A stretch of 64,000 bases of DNA from Ceratorhiza oryzae-sativae (Eukaryota; Basidiomycota; Agaricomycetes; Cantharellales; Ceratobasidiaceae), in NCBI GenBank assembly GCA_030998015.1, contig JARWMV010000250.1, positions 248,001-312,000 on the forward strand, given 5' to 3'. The position numbers and the translations under genes are program-made. How positions within the stretch are numbered: the first letter of the stretch is position 1; the number at the start of each line of letters is the position of its first letter. Shown here in pieces: positions 11,655 through 25,300 of the stretch. The notes under the pieces are model-generated. The model was not told the DNA's origin. It was given only the letters and a program-made list of their open reading frames with translations, and ran no database searches.

Positions 11655-13862
11655 TTTGAGCCGAAACAAAGTTGTGTGCCGTACCAAAGTTGAGGAGGGG
11701 GAGTCTTATAAGGCACGACGCCTACGAAAACGCCAATGTATCAGTCATTCTCGAAGCCCAGTGTTAGTTTACTCCACAGCAACCACCACTGGCGAACGGC
11801 TGCCGACTTGGCGCCAAGTCTGGCAAAGAAGGAATAGACTGGTCCCAGCGTATCAGTGTGGGCATGCCGAAGAACGAGTTCGACGGTTGCAGAAGCCCCG
11901 TCCACATGCAAACCAGCTCTTGAGTATTTCCGAGCATGTTCTCATCAAGGGATGGGCGGTGTCAAGATCCATCACTAGGCAACCCCGGTGGTAGAGACCA
12001 AGAAAGTGGTTCAGCTAATCGCCCGGCGATTGTCGCGTTATCAATCTCGCGCCGGGACACAACATCTGACCCTAGGCTTTAAATTTTCGGCCTCGAGTCA
12101 GCTAATACGAAGAGTTATTCTCTCAAGACAAGGCAAGTGGGGTTTTAGGCCCAATTACTGGATAGTACTTACTCGAAATAATTAAACGTATATTGCTCCA
12201 ACATCCAATCCACCGGGGATAATCTCATCAACTGCCTGGCTCTGCTTTCTTTTAAAGGATTTGGGTCCTAAGGCCATTATTGGCCGGGAGGCGGACTGCT
12301 TTTGGTGCGCTGGCGGCAAAGGAGTCGGTCTATGTTTGGTCTCCAAGAGATCGTAATGCAATTTCGACCAAAGCTTCATAGAGCGTCAAATTGGGGGACT
12401 AAATGCGTTGAACATCACAACCGATCCCACGAGGAAGCATTATCTCAGTTTACGTGCGGCGCATATATGCATTCCTGTTATTTTCTCATGGGACATGGAT
12501 ATAACCGAACCTGTGAGCTATAGAACTTACAAAACGCGCATGCGATTATCCAAACATCGGGAAGCCAGCCACTGTGGATAGATCCAAGGGTTTGATTCTC
12601 CAAAGTGAATGCGTAACAGACGAAATTTCAACTACTGATACGGTGCCTGCGGACGAGCATTAGAAATACTGAATGAGGGAACAACCCGGCACCAGGATGA
12701 AAGGCACTCGAGACTGTTGAACGAATGTGATTCTTTGCATGTAACCCGACGTTATGCTTGCGATTCGACTCACATTTCTATTGTACGTTCTGTTCTATCA
12801 CACATGTGAACCGTGCTCTGTACCATCGTTGAGAAAACAATGTAGTAGCCTCATTCTACAATAGCGCTTCAACAGCCATGTCTTATTATCCAACGGAACA
12901 AACCCACCATTTCGCTCCCGTTTCTCCCTTGCAAAGGCGTCCACAACGTTCTACCCATTAATCTAGTGAGTGATATTGATACTTCAAGCAGCGGTATTTA
13001 CGAACCTGAGCAAAGTGCAAGAGCTCGGCTTGCAGAACTCGATTTTAGAGCTCTTCCCTAGATTTTGAATACATGTGAGCGATGATGAACCATTCAAGAC
13101 AGAGAGACTAACATGATGCGACTAAGGATGGGCTGATAGTTTACGCCGCATTTGCTTGTTCACCAGCCAAATCCGCCTGGTATCCAGGGCTGTCAGGAGC
13201 CTCTTGGGATCAAAATCGGTCTTGAGGAACACTCAAGATCATTTTTGGGCTACGGATCACCCGATTTGCCCTTGAGGGCTCTAGAGCTCCGGCGGGTTTG
13301 CCTGAGCAGCACTTGGCTTCCCGGTTGGCAGATCGTTATCGGCGGTGTCAGGAGCTGTGGTCATTCTAGGAAATTAGCAACGAAGTGGTAGAGTGCAAGA
13401 AATATGCGACTGATCACGGCCGCATGGGCCCAAGAGGCCTTGGATTGCAACGTGATTTTGGGCAGTGTCGATTGGTAGTTTCTTTCAGAGGTTTTCGTCA
13501 ATAAATCTTATCTCGCATAGTTTACACATCCTGGATCTTTCGGATGACGATTATATGCATGCTTCGGTCTTGAACGCTGCGGTTTCGGACCAATGCTTTC
13601 GCCTAGCATAGCTGGTCGTGTTACTCGCCCTTCTGGATCCCAAGGCTGGGACTGGTTGGAACATTTGTATATCGTTTGGTCTTGTCTATTATCACACTGC
13701 TACACAAGTATTAGAATATTTTCGTATACAGCCACGTCTATATTTCGCATCGCAATCCACCCGCAGTTCAAAATACCTCTGTAACCGTCGTCATGTTCAT
13801 TCGAATCCGCATACACGAGCCTTAAATATGACATTTCTACAAAAATATACAAACAAGGACAG
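11655..13862. other. Intergenic, no gene seen
   Basis: About 2.2 kb. The first part is the upstream region of quinoprotein copy B and the last part is the 3' flank of sec8. Only short ORFs without domain resemblance. No tRNA-like fold found by eye. Confidence 0.4.
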
Positions 13863-16800
13863 CTAACTCCAATCATCAATCGCAAGCGCATGCAGTTCGA
13901 TCAGATAGTCATTATATTCGCGCACCGAGGCCTGGGACACAGCCGCGCCCAACTGGTTGCTCTCCGCCAGCGCCTGGTCTACACCACATTGCAAATTCAG
14001 CATCGACTTGTACTCTTCGAATCCAAAGTTCTGCTTGTCTTTGATGTGCTCGAGCATGTTCTGTGAATAACCGTCAGTTTTGTGCTCTGGTGATTGAAAG
14101 ACAAAACACATGCCGCCGGTCCCAAGGAGAATAGTTGATAGTAGTCTTGAGCCTTTGAGAGTTCAGAGTCATCAGGTAAGCCGGTAATGGTTTTGAGATT
14201 CTGTCGAAGTGCAGAGATATTACGGAGCATCTTCTGGATACCCAGATCGTTGGCTAATCGGATGAGGCGAGAGTTGGAGACCAGCAGATGCTCGATCAAA
14301 CCGCCAAGACCGTCAAATATAAACCTAGGCCAACCTGAGAAACCGGTTGACACGGATCGGACGAGAATGGCATACCTCCGCTCAATTTCGGGCAGCACCC
14401 CTACGATTGCATCGTCGCATGCAATCAAACTAGTATTGAGGTCCTGCACAAATGGATCTGGCTCGGCACATTCCTGATCAACTCGATAGTTTTCCTGCGC
14501 AACCGAAATGACTACCAGAAGGTTAAGAAGACGCCGGCGAAACATACGGATTTGACCCCAGAATCGAGGTAATGCATCACTCTACATCGAACGTCGATTC
14601 GAATCGTACTGAGCGTAAGCTCCGCGAGTTGGTCGTAGGTTTTGATAATCGCATCAAAACGGCTACAGAGATGTCGGTCAAACACTTGGATCACCAAAAC
14701 GGAACACTCACTGAGCCATAGCCCTTGATAGAGGAAGTTTCAGTCCACCAGGAGCAGCGCCGGCTTGAACAACCTCGAGAGGTATCCTTGGAGAAAACGG
14801 CGAGCTTGGGACAGGTGGAACAGGGGTTAGGGGTGAACGTCCTGGTCGTTCTTCCACTGGCGAGAGCGGATCTTCGACCATCAGTTTCATGCCGAGTAGT
14901 TGTGTAATAAACCAGGTCTAGTCCAATAGGTTAGTCCAGAATTTTCATATCAAAGCGAGGACTTGCCAAGCTTCGGTACAAACTTCCAAGAGCCGTCAAA
15001 TCTCTAATATGAGGCAAGAGGTTTTCTTTCTCGATCATTCCATTTGCGAGGAAGGTAAGCTCCTGCCTCGTCTCTTGTCGACAGAGCGTGCGCCGCTGTG
15101 AAACGTCGTGCAGCTGCCTTGCCAGTCAGTCTTTGTCAGACGCAGACATGGCTCGACGCGACCTACCGGCGTGGAATACAACTCGCCCAAACAGGCCGCC
15201 ACCTCGGGTCGCTGCGCCCACTGAGCAGCCACGCTACTAATCCCCCCAGAAAAGGCGTTCTTGGAAACGAGATCGAGGAATCGCTCGTAGCATCGTTGAT
15301 AGAATTGGATGATGACACCCAAGATCAGACGCGCATAATTCTCGCGGTGAAAGGGTGTGGCTTCGAGCATGATGCAGAGGGAGTTGATAAGAGCCATGAG
15401 TTGCATGCTCGCCTAGGTTGACATGAGACTGGAATATTGCGAATGTATACGAGGACATACCTTGACCAAAGGTTGCTCTGATATCCTCCCTGAATGAGTG
15501 TCCTCTTGGAATGCGTCCGTTCCTGTTCAGGACTTAGCCCATGCTCCCATGATATGAAAACTCTTACTCACCACCAACCGCCAAATGGAACAAACTCGAA
15601 ACTTTTTCCTCCAACTGGGGTAAATACACCCTCACCACAAAGTCGTCCAAGAACCCCTTTTCGCCCTTTTCCCCAACACCACCACGGATCACTCCGTCTG
15701 GCAAGCACGCTCCGACTCTTTCCAGGAACGCAAGGGTGGGTTGGAATAGCACACTGACATGGAACGCATCAGGTCGAATCAAAAGTCGATGCTCAGACGC
15801 GTCGGGGCCAGAGGAGAATTGTGCCGCCGGTTCGGAGAGGGACGTGATTAGACCTGGTACGGTCGAGCGCAAGACTTGAGTCACGCCCTCTTGGTGAGGA
15901 CGCAGGGCTCGGTTGATCGGTTTTGGATCAGTATCCGCAAACCGGAATGCCCCCTAGAATTCGCCAGATCAGTTCGTGATTGGTCCCGCATCGGCCCCAA
16001 AATACTCGGCTTGCGTACCTTGGTTCGATCCCTGCCAAACCTCCCCGCTCGCAACGTCTCGTTGATCGCACTGATTGGATTTCGACCTGCCGTAGCCCCA
16101 TTGCCCTCGTCGGTAATATGATCGTGCAGCAGATTTCGAACCTGCGTCCGGGTCCCAGTGAGTTCAGGCTCATCGTCGATATGGTTTCGACTCACCTCGG
16201 ACTGGATAGAAGCCCACGCATTCGCAAGCGGAAACAACTGCCCAGGACTCGCCCCACTCAAACTCGAATCCCTGAAATCTCGTCTCTTTTTCGCACACAT
16301 CAACACCTTCACCCGACAAGAACGAAAAAAAAAAAAAAAAAAAAAAAAAAACACTCACCGAGCCAATCCGATCCGCGACCTCACTCAGGACTCTCAACCC
16401 TTGCACAACCGCATCCAACTTGGAATACAACGTCCAGCATAAATCACGCAAAATCTCATGGTCCACTTTTTTGGCTGCGCCCTCGAGTGCGGCCAGCCTC
16501 AACGCGCCGGGGCCTTCTCCGACGAATACGTACAGGCCCGCCGAGGCCGAATCGGCATTGGGTCGCTCGCGCCGGACAAACTCGGCTCGTTCGTGCACGT
16601 CGGCGATCACGCCTTCGACTAGGCCGAAGATCTCGACGCCCAGTCGCTGGTTGACGGAATCGAGTCCGGCGCCGAGGGAACCGAGCACGGCGAGCGCCTC
16701 GAGGATCATTTCGATGTATAAGAACGAATTGGACTCGATGTTGTCCGGTGTTTGAACGTCGATGGCTGCTGCCGCTGCGACCATCGAAGTAGGTCGGGCA

Positions 16801-18501
16801 GAAGTTGTGAGGGACGCGTTGCGGGAATGGCCTTTTGGGCGCGAGTTGTCGGGGATATGCATGGATGCACGAGTGTCGTCTGGGACGCTAAATGAGACGT
16901 CTGCAGCGGGTCGCATTTTTAGATCTGCGAGGTATGATGAGAGAGCGTGGGGCATGGCATTATGGGGGGTCGGTGGGGATGGTTCGGCTGAGGGGGGATG
17001 AAAGTCGGGGACTGTCCCAAATAGTTAGAAATTCCAATGGTGAGCGACGAAACGAAACATACGGGAGTCTTGTCCAGGTTTATAGGCAGCCCATCGAGAC
17101 TCGCACCAGAAGCTTTTCAAATATAGATGCGCGTGTAGCTCCTCGATCAGAATATCTCGTAAAGCCTAAATGCACATCGGTTTCTCTGGTTCAGACCAAG
17201 CTGCGCGACAGCTTACCGTTTCTTGCCCACTTAGATACAACCTCAAATCCGTCAGAGCACCAATCTCCATAAGATCAGCGTTTTTTATTGTCTTTTGACT
17301 GCGCACAAGCAGCAAGGCGGCCTGCAGCAGTTTCTTCTCCGACATGAGGGATTCGAGTTGATCGGGCACGGTCTTGAGACGATCACTGCATAGCCATTCA
17401 ACGTTAGAGTTGTACCCCGCTCGATCAAATTGCCGCTACATTTCGTCGAGAATTCTCAGCATCTCTTCGATCATCTGACCCCTCGACCAAAATTGCACAA
17501 GATCCGCGCGTTGGTGGCTGAGGGCGGCGCGTGCGTCCGTGAGACTTGTTCGTGCTTCGGCTATGTGTTTCTGTGTTTCTGAGAGAAGACTCAGAGGCTT
17601 GCGTGATGAGGGAGAGAGGCGGCAAAGGCCTGGTAGTGCTCTAGTCGAGTCAGATGTTTAGTTTGGCCACAAGGGAGGAAAGCAGATAAACTTACTATCC
17701 ACCGTGCCCTTCAATGCTCGTTCTAGCATTCCCTTGGTCCTCCGGAAGGAGTCCAAGTCTCGTCCGACAGAGGAATCGTCAAGTAGGGATAGCGCGAGCG
17801 AAACAGGATTGAACTGTGCCGAATCGTCAGCCTAGGACATAGAATCCCAAAAAGATATTCACATCAGGATCAATCACAAACGCCCACTCCTCTTGCATCT
17901 GATCCAATACGGCTATATTCTCTAATTAGAGAGTCGCCAAGCGTCAAACGAGGTACCCACCATCGATCTCCCCCAGGGTGCCCCTTCGCCCCTTGATTGC
18001 TCTCCCAGGCTCTCGTTCGCGTATTCGTTCTCGCTGCTCGATAAGCTTCTCCTTTTCTCGATCGACTCCCGCTCGTCTGTAGGCCGCCGTTTGGAACGCA
18101 GAGAGCACGGTGCCCAGCGCCTTGGGCCCATCGTCGACCGAGTTTAATCTCCTTGTCTCCTGGACCTGTGGCTCGCCGTCCATGCCGCCATAGGGGTCCG
18201 CATCGTCGTCAAACGAGGGACGCGCGGAGCCCGACGCAACGGAATTGACGGGCCGCCGTTCCGAGCGGGCGGGGCGACTGGGGGCGGGCGATGCGCGGGG
18301 GTTGTTGTAGTACATCTGGCTGCCGGGCGGCGACGTGCCGAATCGGTCGCGGTCGCTGGTGTATCCGCCGGTCAGCGAGGGCACACGTGGTCGCGGCTGC
18401 AGCGGCCGGGTCGCCGGCATCGGGGGCGGCACGTCGCGCGAAAAGTCTTCCGATCCGCGGTCGCGCGACCGGGACGGGCGGGCACGTGGGGCGCGCGACA
18501 T
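13863..18501 (-). CDS. SEC8: Exocyst complex component Sec8 (Exoc4)
   Basis: Subunit of the octameric exocyst, which tethers secretory vesicles at the plasma membrane of growing tips. Eighteen exons: 17961-18501, 17863-17921, 17696-17813, 17440-17640, 17216-17385, 17063-17164, 16359-17011, 16196-16306, 16019-16141, 15572-15953, 15461-15522, 15167-15412, 14967-15113, 14712-14917, 14548-14662, 14376-14494, 14114-14324 and 13863-14060. The N-terminus is basic and Pro/Ser-rich; the conserved region follows (LDQMQEEWAFVIDP, HYQAFAASLPHHASL, LLQAALLLVRS, ALRDILIEELHAHLYLKSFW). The C-terminal part includes LLHDHIT, GRNPISAINE and MLNLQCGVD. Two introns look GC-AG (donors at 14966 and 14113). The 16307-16358 intron holds a 27-nt T run. 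Exon 4 needs one extra base near 17595 to keep frame; since Sec8 is normally essential, a sequence error is likely. Confidence 0.92.
16325..16351. repeat. 27-nt A/T homopolymer inside a sec8 intron
   Basis: An uninterrupted A run on the + strand (T run in the transcript) fills about half of a 52-nt intron, starting seven bases after the GTGAGTG donor. It does not touch splice sites. Its length is likely to be unstable between strains and between sequencing runs. Confidence 0.9.
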
Positions 18502-19809
18502 TATTCGCTTGGTCGCATACGCCTCTGCAGATAGACGTCAACCCAGGACACTCGCTACTGCAGCAGACGTGCCTAGATCCCCCGCAGTGACGAAATTGAG
18601 CGTTCAAATATCTCGGTTGGCCCTTCTCTTCAACGGTCCAGTTCAAGTTTCAAAAATACCGATGAGATAATAACAGCTATACAATGGCTGGTCGAGGGAA
18701 GTGGCGAAATCGACACGTGACTCGTGACAATTGTCGATCATTTGAAATATGATATACGCATCTGTTGGTACCATTAACATCTCGATCGACTAGAGAATTT
18801 CAATCCCGAGAGATATTTGAATAAAACATTGCGGGTGCGCAAGACAGCTATTCTCTTCCAAGGGGGATGACCCTGAGTTCCAGCGGTGGTCAAGCAGTGC
18901 ATATACGAACCAAGCTTCCGCTTCCGTGGCTGAGATATTACCATCTGCGGCGTGCGCCATGGTGTCCAGGGTACAGTAAACGGTGGCTGAAGACCGTGGT
19001 GAGTGATGTCGGGCTTTCATACGAGAGCTTAGAGTATTTGAAAAAAGGGACACGGAATACGATGTATGACTCGGAGAAGCGATAGTTTTCGTATGAATCA
19101 AAGTGGGCAAGTGACAATAGATTCATTGCTAGTTCATTGTTTCACACGGTATCTATTCGGAGCCTGAAGTAATTATCCCCCTGCGATATCTGTATTTTAT
19201 GACGAAAAACTGGCTGTTGGTCGTTCAGTGCCCCGAAGCGATTATAACGCAGTTGCCTGGCTGAGAGCTGAACCGGCTTATAAACTATAGCCTAGATACG
19301 TTGAAACGTGTGTTCCTCAGCCAAAGGAATACCCTGAAAGATAAAAAGACGCATGGTAATCTCAAGGAGGTCCCAGAGATGCCAGAAACCGCTCCTTGCA
19401 AGCACCCCAAAGTCTGACAAGTCATGTGGATTATCTCCTTGACCCATCGAGGCTCTGCTCCCGGGAAACACACGATTCAATGACAATATGACTTTCTCTT
19501 ACCCGTCAAGCAAGAGTAGATCGTGAAGCACAAGTGACTCACAGATCCTTGTTCTGTACCCTACCATCGCGGGCAAGTCATCTGAGATTTCACCCCACAT
19601 ATACCGGACACACGCACTCATCTGAGTAACCGGCTGGGCCCCAAAACCTTTATATCACACATGCACTTTTACTACGCTTTATAGCTCATCGACCCCACGT
19701 GATATAACAGGTGGGAACCCTGATGTGATGTGACCTTATAGCGTGCGCCAGCATCCACATCAACCTACTGCCCATTTGAACATCCCCAACAAACGAAATA
19801 TCCGCACAC
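18502..19809. other. Divergent intergenic region sec8 / fructosamine kinase
   Basis: About 1.3 kb separating divergently transcribed genes, so it should hold both promoters. No coding exon and no repeat recognised. Confidence 0.45.
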
Positions 19810-20918
19810 ATGTCGGACAAAAATTTCCTCATCGACAAGCTGAGGCAGCTGTTTCCAAACGAGACATTTAGCTCTTCTGGTGGCCCGCGCATCACGTCGT
19901 CCAGCGGCTCAACCTACTTTGCGAAAGCTGGATCGTCTAGCGAGTCTGAACAATACCGTGCAGAGACACGAAGTCTAGAACTCATGCAAGCCGCCGCTCC
20001 TGGTCTATGTCCCCGCGTGATACTTGCGTCTCACGAAGGGCGACCGTTCCTGATAAGTGACTATCTTGATCTCACGAGTCTGTCTTCTTCTGCAGCAGCC
20101 TCCAAGACTCTTGCTCGCCGTCTTGCCTCTGAACTACATGCCTCAAAGTCTGAAAACGGAAAGTACGGGTTCGAGTGCCCGACGTTCTGTGGTGCAACAC
20201 GAGTTGACAACGGGTGGTACGACACTTGGGAGGCTGCATATAGCGCCATGATTGGTGGTCTTCTTGATAAATTAGAGAGTGAAGGGTCCTACCGAGAATT
20301 ATGTGCCCGAGGGAGGGAAGTCCAGAAAAAGCAAGTGAAATCCGACGATTCACCAGAGCCGTATCATGATGCAACCACAGGGTCATACCTTACCTCCTTG
20401 GAGACCGGTTGAAGGAGGTCGAGCCAGTTTTGTGTCACGGAGATTTATGGGTATGGCCTATTGCCCTTTCGGAGCGACTTGGTGCTCATATGCTATCTCA
20501 CAGAGCGGAAATGTTGGTGTTGACCCGAGTGGAAATCCAGCGATTTTCGATCCTTCCAGCTACTACGGTCATAACGAGTCAGAGTACGTCTAATCACATT
20601 GCATGCACATATTCCAATAACCGATGGTAGCTTGTAGCTTGGCGATTGGTCGGATGTTTGGCGGATTCTCCCCTGCATTTTACAAGGAGTATCATTCCTA
20701 TCGACCCAAATCAGAACCTGTCGAAGACTACGACGACAGACTAAAGCTGTACCAACTCTTCCATTACCTAAACCATACCGTCTTATTTGGGGTATGTCCA
20801 AGTTACTTAAACCGAGCACGCCCTTCATGACCTCCTCGCGGGTGTACAGGGTATGTATGCCAACCAATCAACGACTTTGGCAAACCAGCTTCTCAAATCA
20901 GCACGCATTGAAGCATAG
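19810..20918 (+). CDS. Fructosamine/ketosamine-3-kinase family protein
   Basis: Five exons: 19810-20330, 20381-20450, 20504-20583, 20638-20791 and 20850-20918, giving 297 residues, the usual size for the family. These enzymes phosphorylate the sugar of glycated amines at O3, which destabilises the adduct and repairs glycated proteins in the cytosol. Visible family features are a Gly/Ser-rich N-terminal loop ([12 protein letters not shown]), [21 protein letters not shown], the catalytic HGDLWSGN, the metal-binding region [12 protein letters not shown], and [15 protein letters not shown]. The start is the first ATG after the promoter. The first intron (20331-20380) uses a GC donor (GCAAGT), required to keep VQKK-VIPYLLG in frame. 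Confidence 0.88.
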
Positions 20919-22314
20919 AATCGGGTGGATACTCTGATGGATTCATTCTCTGCTAAATCAAATGCGTTAGAGGGCTACGCGCGACCGACAAAGACCCACA
21001 TATTGATGTCTGGCATCTCTTCGGATTGCCTTTGTTGTGTTTGATGGATTAGCCTTGTCAGGGAAAGTGGATCTACCTTTTGCAACCTTGTGTCACTTTT
21101 CTATTGTCACCTTAAAATTTGTGTAAATGACATGCAACCCGATTCCAAAGCCACCTTTACGTCTGTGGGCAAAACTCAGGTGTTTTCATCCGAAAATAAT
21201 TGAAAATAATCAGGTCCATTATCGTCTGAGATGTCCGAGTTGGGGGTTGGCAGAGTTTATCTGCCCATTGGTATTCGTAAGGCCTCACCCATCGCCAAGC
21301 CTTATGGGCCGGCTATTGATTTGTATTTGGTTTGTTCCTGTTCTTCTCTCACCTCGAGTCAGTTGTTACTGCTTGTTTGTTCTACCCAGCTTGTGCCTCG
21401 CCGCAAGCATGTGGTTGTGCACCTGTGAAAGAGTGCATGCCCCCCCCCACACACACGCGCACAGCCCGTGCTTGTACGATCTCTATCTCTCTCTTATCTC
21501 TTATTGCAGTCATTTTCTAGTATCTCATTTCATATCGTACCCTCACGGTCTCTAGTCGTGTATTTTAGCCACTCGTCATGTAGCCTGCCCGATAGCTCAT
21601 CCTCGAATGCTTGCGCCCTCAGCCTCAACACTCCAGCCTCTCATTCGCATTCGACGCGCTCGGCCTACAGTCCTCACAGCACCCATGACCCCTACCATAC
21701 GTAGAATCCAAATATAAATACATCAAATGCACTAGAATCAAGTAGCAGTCGCATGACTTGCATAGTGCTTACCAGATACCACTGAATGTTCTACGATGTA
21801 CTAGAACGCCTCTATATGTGTATACAAGGAGCGCATGTCAGCTGTGTAGCTACTCTGACACATAGTCAATATACGCACTTTTACCCGTCTTACACATACC
21901 GCGCTACGCGCATTTACTGTGTGATCTTTAGCATTGATTTCCACACCGTACCACTGGCCACGGTGGCGCGTTTTTTAGGGCTTGGCTAAATGCAGCCAGT
22001 GGCAATGAACAACCCGATATGACTCTCCCAGCAACGGGAACTTAGCAGCACGATGCAAAATAGTATCTTCCATAGCATGATATTTGATCAACAAACCACT
22101 TGAATTCTTTTTGGAGCAGGCATGTAGGATAGCTGGCGGGTATACAGAGACGAAAATAAGAAATCTCGAACAAAAATGCAAAGGAATAAACAAAGCCATA
22201 AGACCGCCATGACCCAAAAATCGATAGCGACAAAAAAATCAAACTAGTCGTACCAGACACAAATAGAAAAACGAAGATCGGGAGGGAGAAAAAGAAGCTA
22301 AATGATTGGATTGG
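20919..22314. other. Convergent intergenic region
   Basis: About 1.4 kb between the 3' ends of the kinase gene and the Tea1-like gene. Pyrimidine-rich stretch with a C9 run followed by CA repeats near 21440-21460. No exon recognised. Confidence 0.4.
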
Positions 22315-25300
22315 TTATGCGTTGGATCGAGTACGCTCATGTGGTGCGTGAGATGTGCTCGGCTCGTAGTCACTCTCACGATGGTTTGTCGACGTCCGCG
22401 AATTTACACGCTGCTGCCAGTCTTCAAACGAGTCAAACTGGGTCATTCCGTTCTCGGTGCTCGCCTGGCTCTCCCGGCGCGATATGCCAGATATCGGCCG
22501 ATCACCGTGTTCGTAGCCGCCTTGGTCGTCGAGCAAAATGTGAACCTTGTGCGATAGCAGGTCCTTTTCACGTCGCAGAGCCGCGTTTTCGTTGGTAAGA
22601 CGTTCGACCACGGTCTCATCCGATCCATTGCGAGCGAGGCTCAGCGCCTGTTCGAGTTCACGAACCCGAGCCTCGAGCTCCTCGATCTGGATCTCGCGTT
22701 CCGACGACTCGCTTTGAGCAATAACCAGATCCTCTCGTGACTGTTCGAGGTCACGCTGAAGAGCCTCGAGTTGACGACGGAGCTCATTTCGGTCAGCCGT
22801 CATTCGCTGGAGGGAGCGCTGCGATTCAACAAGTTGGCCGCGAAGCGTGTCATGTCCCTCATCGGACTGGGGGGTATTGCGACCGGTGGCACCACGAGTG
22901 CGAGAGCCGGCCTCGGAGCTGGTAATGCCTCGCGAAGCGTCTAGTTCAGACTGCAGTTTCTCGTTCAGCGCCTTGGACTTGGCATAATCCTCCTTCATAC
23001 GACGCATCATCTTTTCCGTACCCCTATTGCTAAATCAGCTCAAAAGTCCCAAATCATTTGGGCCGTACTCACTTGACATATTTGACTGCCATCTGGTAGT
23101 CGTGGTCGAGCTCCTGAATCCGCTTGTTCAGCCTCGTCTCGGTCTCTTCTCGTTTCCGCTCGGCGGAAGCGGCTCGACCCTCTGCGTCCAGCGAACTCGG
23201 ACTCGAAGCCGACTTGGCACGTTCGAGCTGTTGAGCTAGGTGTTGGACGTGCGCCTCGGCATCCTCTCGACGACGATGAACATCCTGGAGTTCCCGCTCC
23301 GCGTCCTGATGCAACCTCACGCGCTCTCGGAGCTCATTTTCCAGCTGCTGGATCCGAACAATTCCACTCCGACCCTCGCCCTCGGAATTGATGTCTTCCT
23401 CATCGACGACGATGCCATTGTCGACCAGGTACTTGCGCAACATGCCCAGCCGAACTTCCGCAGAGCTAGCCGCGCTCGCACGCTCACGAACCGCCGCCTC
23501 CTTCATCGCGAGCTCCTGCTTCAACCGTCCTGCCTCGGCCACACTCGTCGCAAGCTGGGCACGCACACCACCAAGCTGGGCACGGAGCGCTGCAGCCTCG
23601 GTCTGAGCGATGCTCGCCTTTTTCTGATGAGCCACGAGGTCCGACTGGGATTCGCCGATCCGGTTTCCGGCCTCTTTGAGCATCTTGCGCAAGCCCGCAA
23701 GCTCCATCTCCATCGCGTGCACTTTTTCGACGTGCCCACGCGTCGCACGATCTTCGTCGGCCCTGAGCTCACGATGTGTGTCGAGCAACGTGCCCAAGCC
23801 AGACGTCGTCGCGCGTCGATGCGCATCAGCCTCCTCTCGCGATTTGGCCCACGCGTTTTCGACATCCTCCAATCGGCGAAGCGCCGTCTGAGCCTCCAGA
23901 GTTCGGGTCTCCAGCTCGGCACGCATATCGGCTTGCTCATGCTCGAGCGACTGAATGAGCTGTCGCGAACGCTCCCACTGCCTCTCGAGATCGTCGGCCC
24001 GAGCGCTCGTCGCAGCCAGCGCCTCCTGAGTCTGCTGCAACACCCGAAGATGCTCGTCCCTCAGCGCCAAGGCTTCCTCCAACTTGCGCAGCGTGCTCGC
24101 ATGCTCCGCTTCGTTTTGCTCCGTGGCCGACTGAATGGCGACAATCTTTTCAGCATGATCGCGCATCGAAGACTCGAGAAAGACGTTTCGATCCAACAGA
24201 TCGGAGTGCTCAGCGACCGCACGCTCCTTGTCCTCTTCCGCAATCTCCGCGCGCCTAAGCGTCTCGGCCGTCTGTTCCTCGGCCTGCTCGCGCAGTTGGG
24301 TCTGAAGCGCAAGAGCCTCGGTTCGTTCGAGCAAGACCCGCTCGAGAGTCGCTCGTTCGTGAGACGCGGCCGCCAAAAGCCGTTCCAGATTGATGGCTCG
24401 GTCACGTTCGAGTTTGGCCGGATCGGCATCAAGACCCGATTCGTACGAGGCGAGTTTGGCTCGGCAAAACGCGGCTTCTTGGAGCGCTGCGGTCTTGACG
24501 CGTTCGGCCTCGCTCAGCCGGTCCGAAACACCTTGGATCTGGTTCGCAAGCGTGGACTGTGGCTGTGATTAGAATCGCTACCCATGCCGGATACGCCGAT
24601 CGAGCTTACCTGTAGCCGCGCCTGCTGCTGCTTCAAATTCATGACCGCGTCCGCGATCCCATCCTCCTTCCAATCTGCTTGAACACCCTCCGGGTCGGTC
24701 CACACAAAGCCAGCAGCAGCTGCCCGAGTAAGCGCCGCTCGCATCCAGGCCTCGCGACGTTTGAGTGTATCCAAGTCATCTCCAGAAGCAACGCTCGGGG
24801 ACTCTCTAGGAGTCAGGCTGTCCGACCCTCGGGCAAGGTTATTCGACTCTCGGGGGGTCAGGCTGCTCGACTCTCGGGAGATATGACCACTCGATTCCCT
24901 CGGCACATGGCCGCTCGACTCTCGAGGTGCAAGCCCGGCCTCCCGAACACCCAACGCGCTCGACCTCCCAGCCGAAACCGCGCTCGCAGATCGCACATGA
25001 CCATTGGCTGGCTCCCGATCGGCCGGCGAATTGCTGCGACTGCCGCCACCCATCTGACCACGCATGGCGATGGCGCCATGCTCACCGGTGATTGATCCGC
25101 TGCAGATGGAGATCGGGTTCGGCCGAGGTCCGGAGTGGCCCGAGCGACGTCTTGAGGCGTCCGGGTTCGTTCAAGCTGCTCCTGCGGGCTTTTGGTCCTT
25201 TCCAGCTGGTCCTGAGGCGTCCTGGTACGCTCAACCTGGACTTCGGGCGAGCGCACATCACGGTCCTGGGGACTCATCGCCCTCTCCTGTGGACTCTTGG

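Noticed and set aside
16015..16040. tRNA-like GGTTCGATCCC sequence
   Set aside because: It overlaps a splice donor and exon of SEC8 and no cloverleaf surrounds it.
23240..24568. 442-codon + strand ORF
   Set aside because: It is the antisense shadow of the highly biased coiled-coil exon of the Tea1-like gene; no homology and no promoter context.
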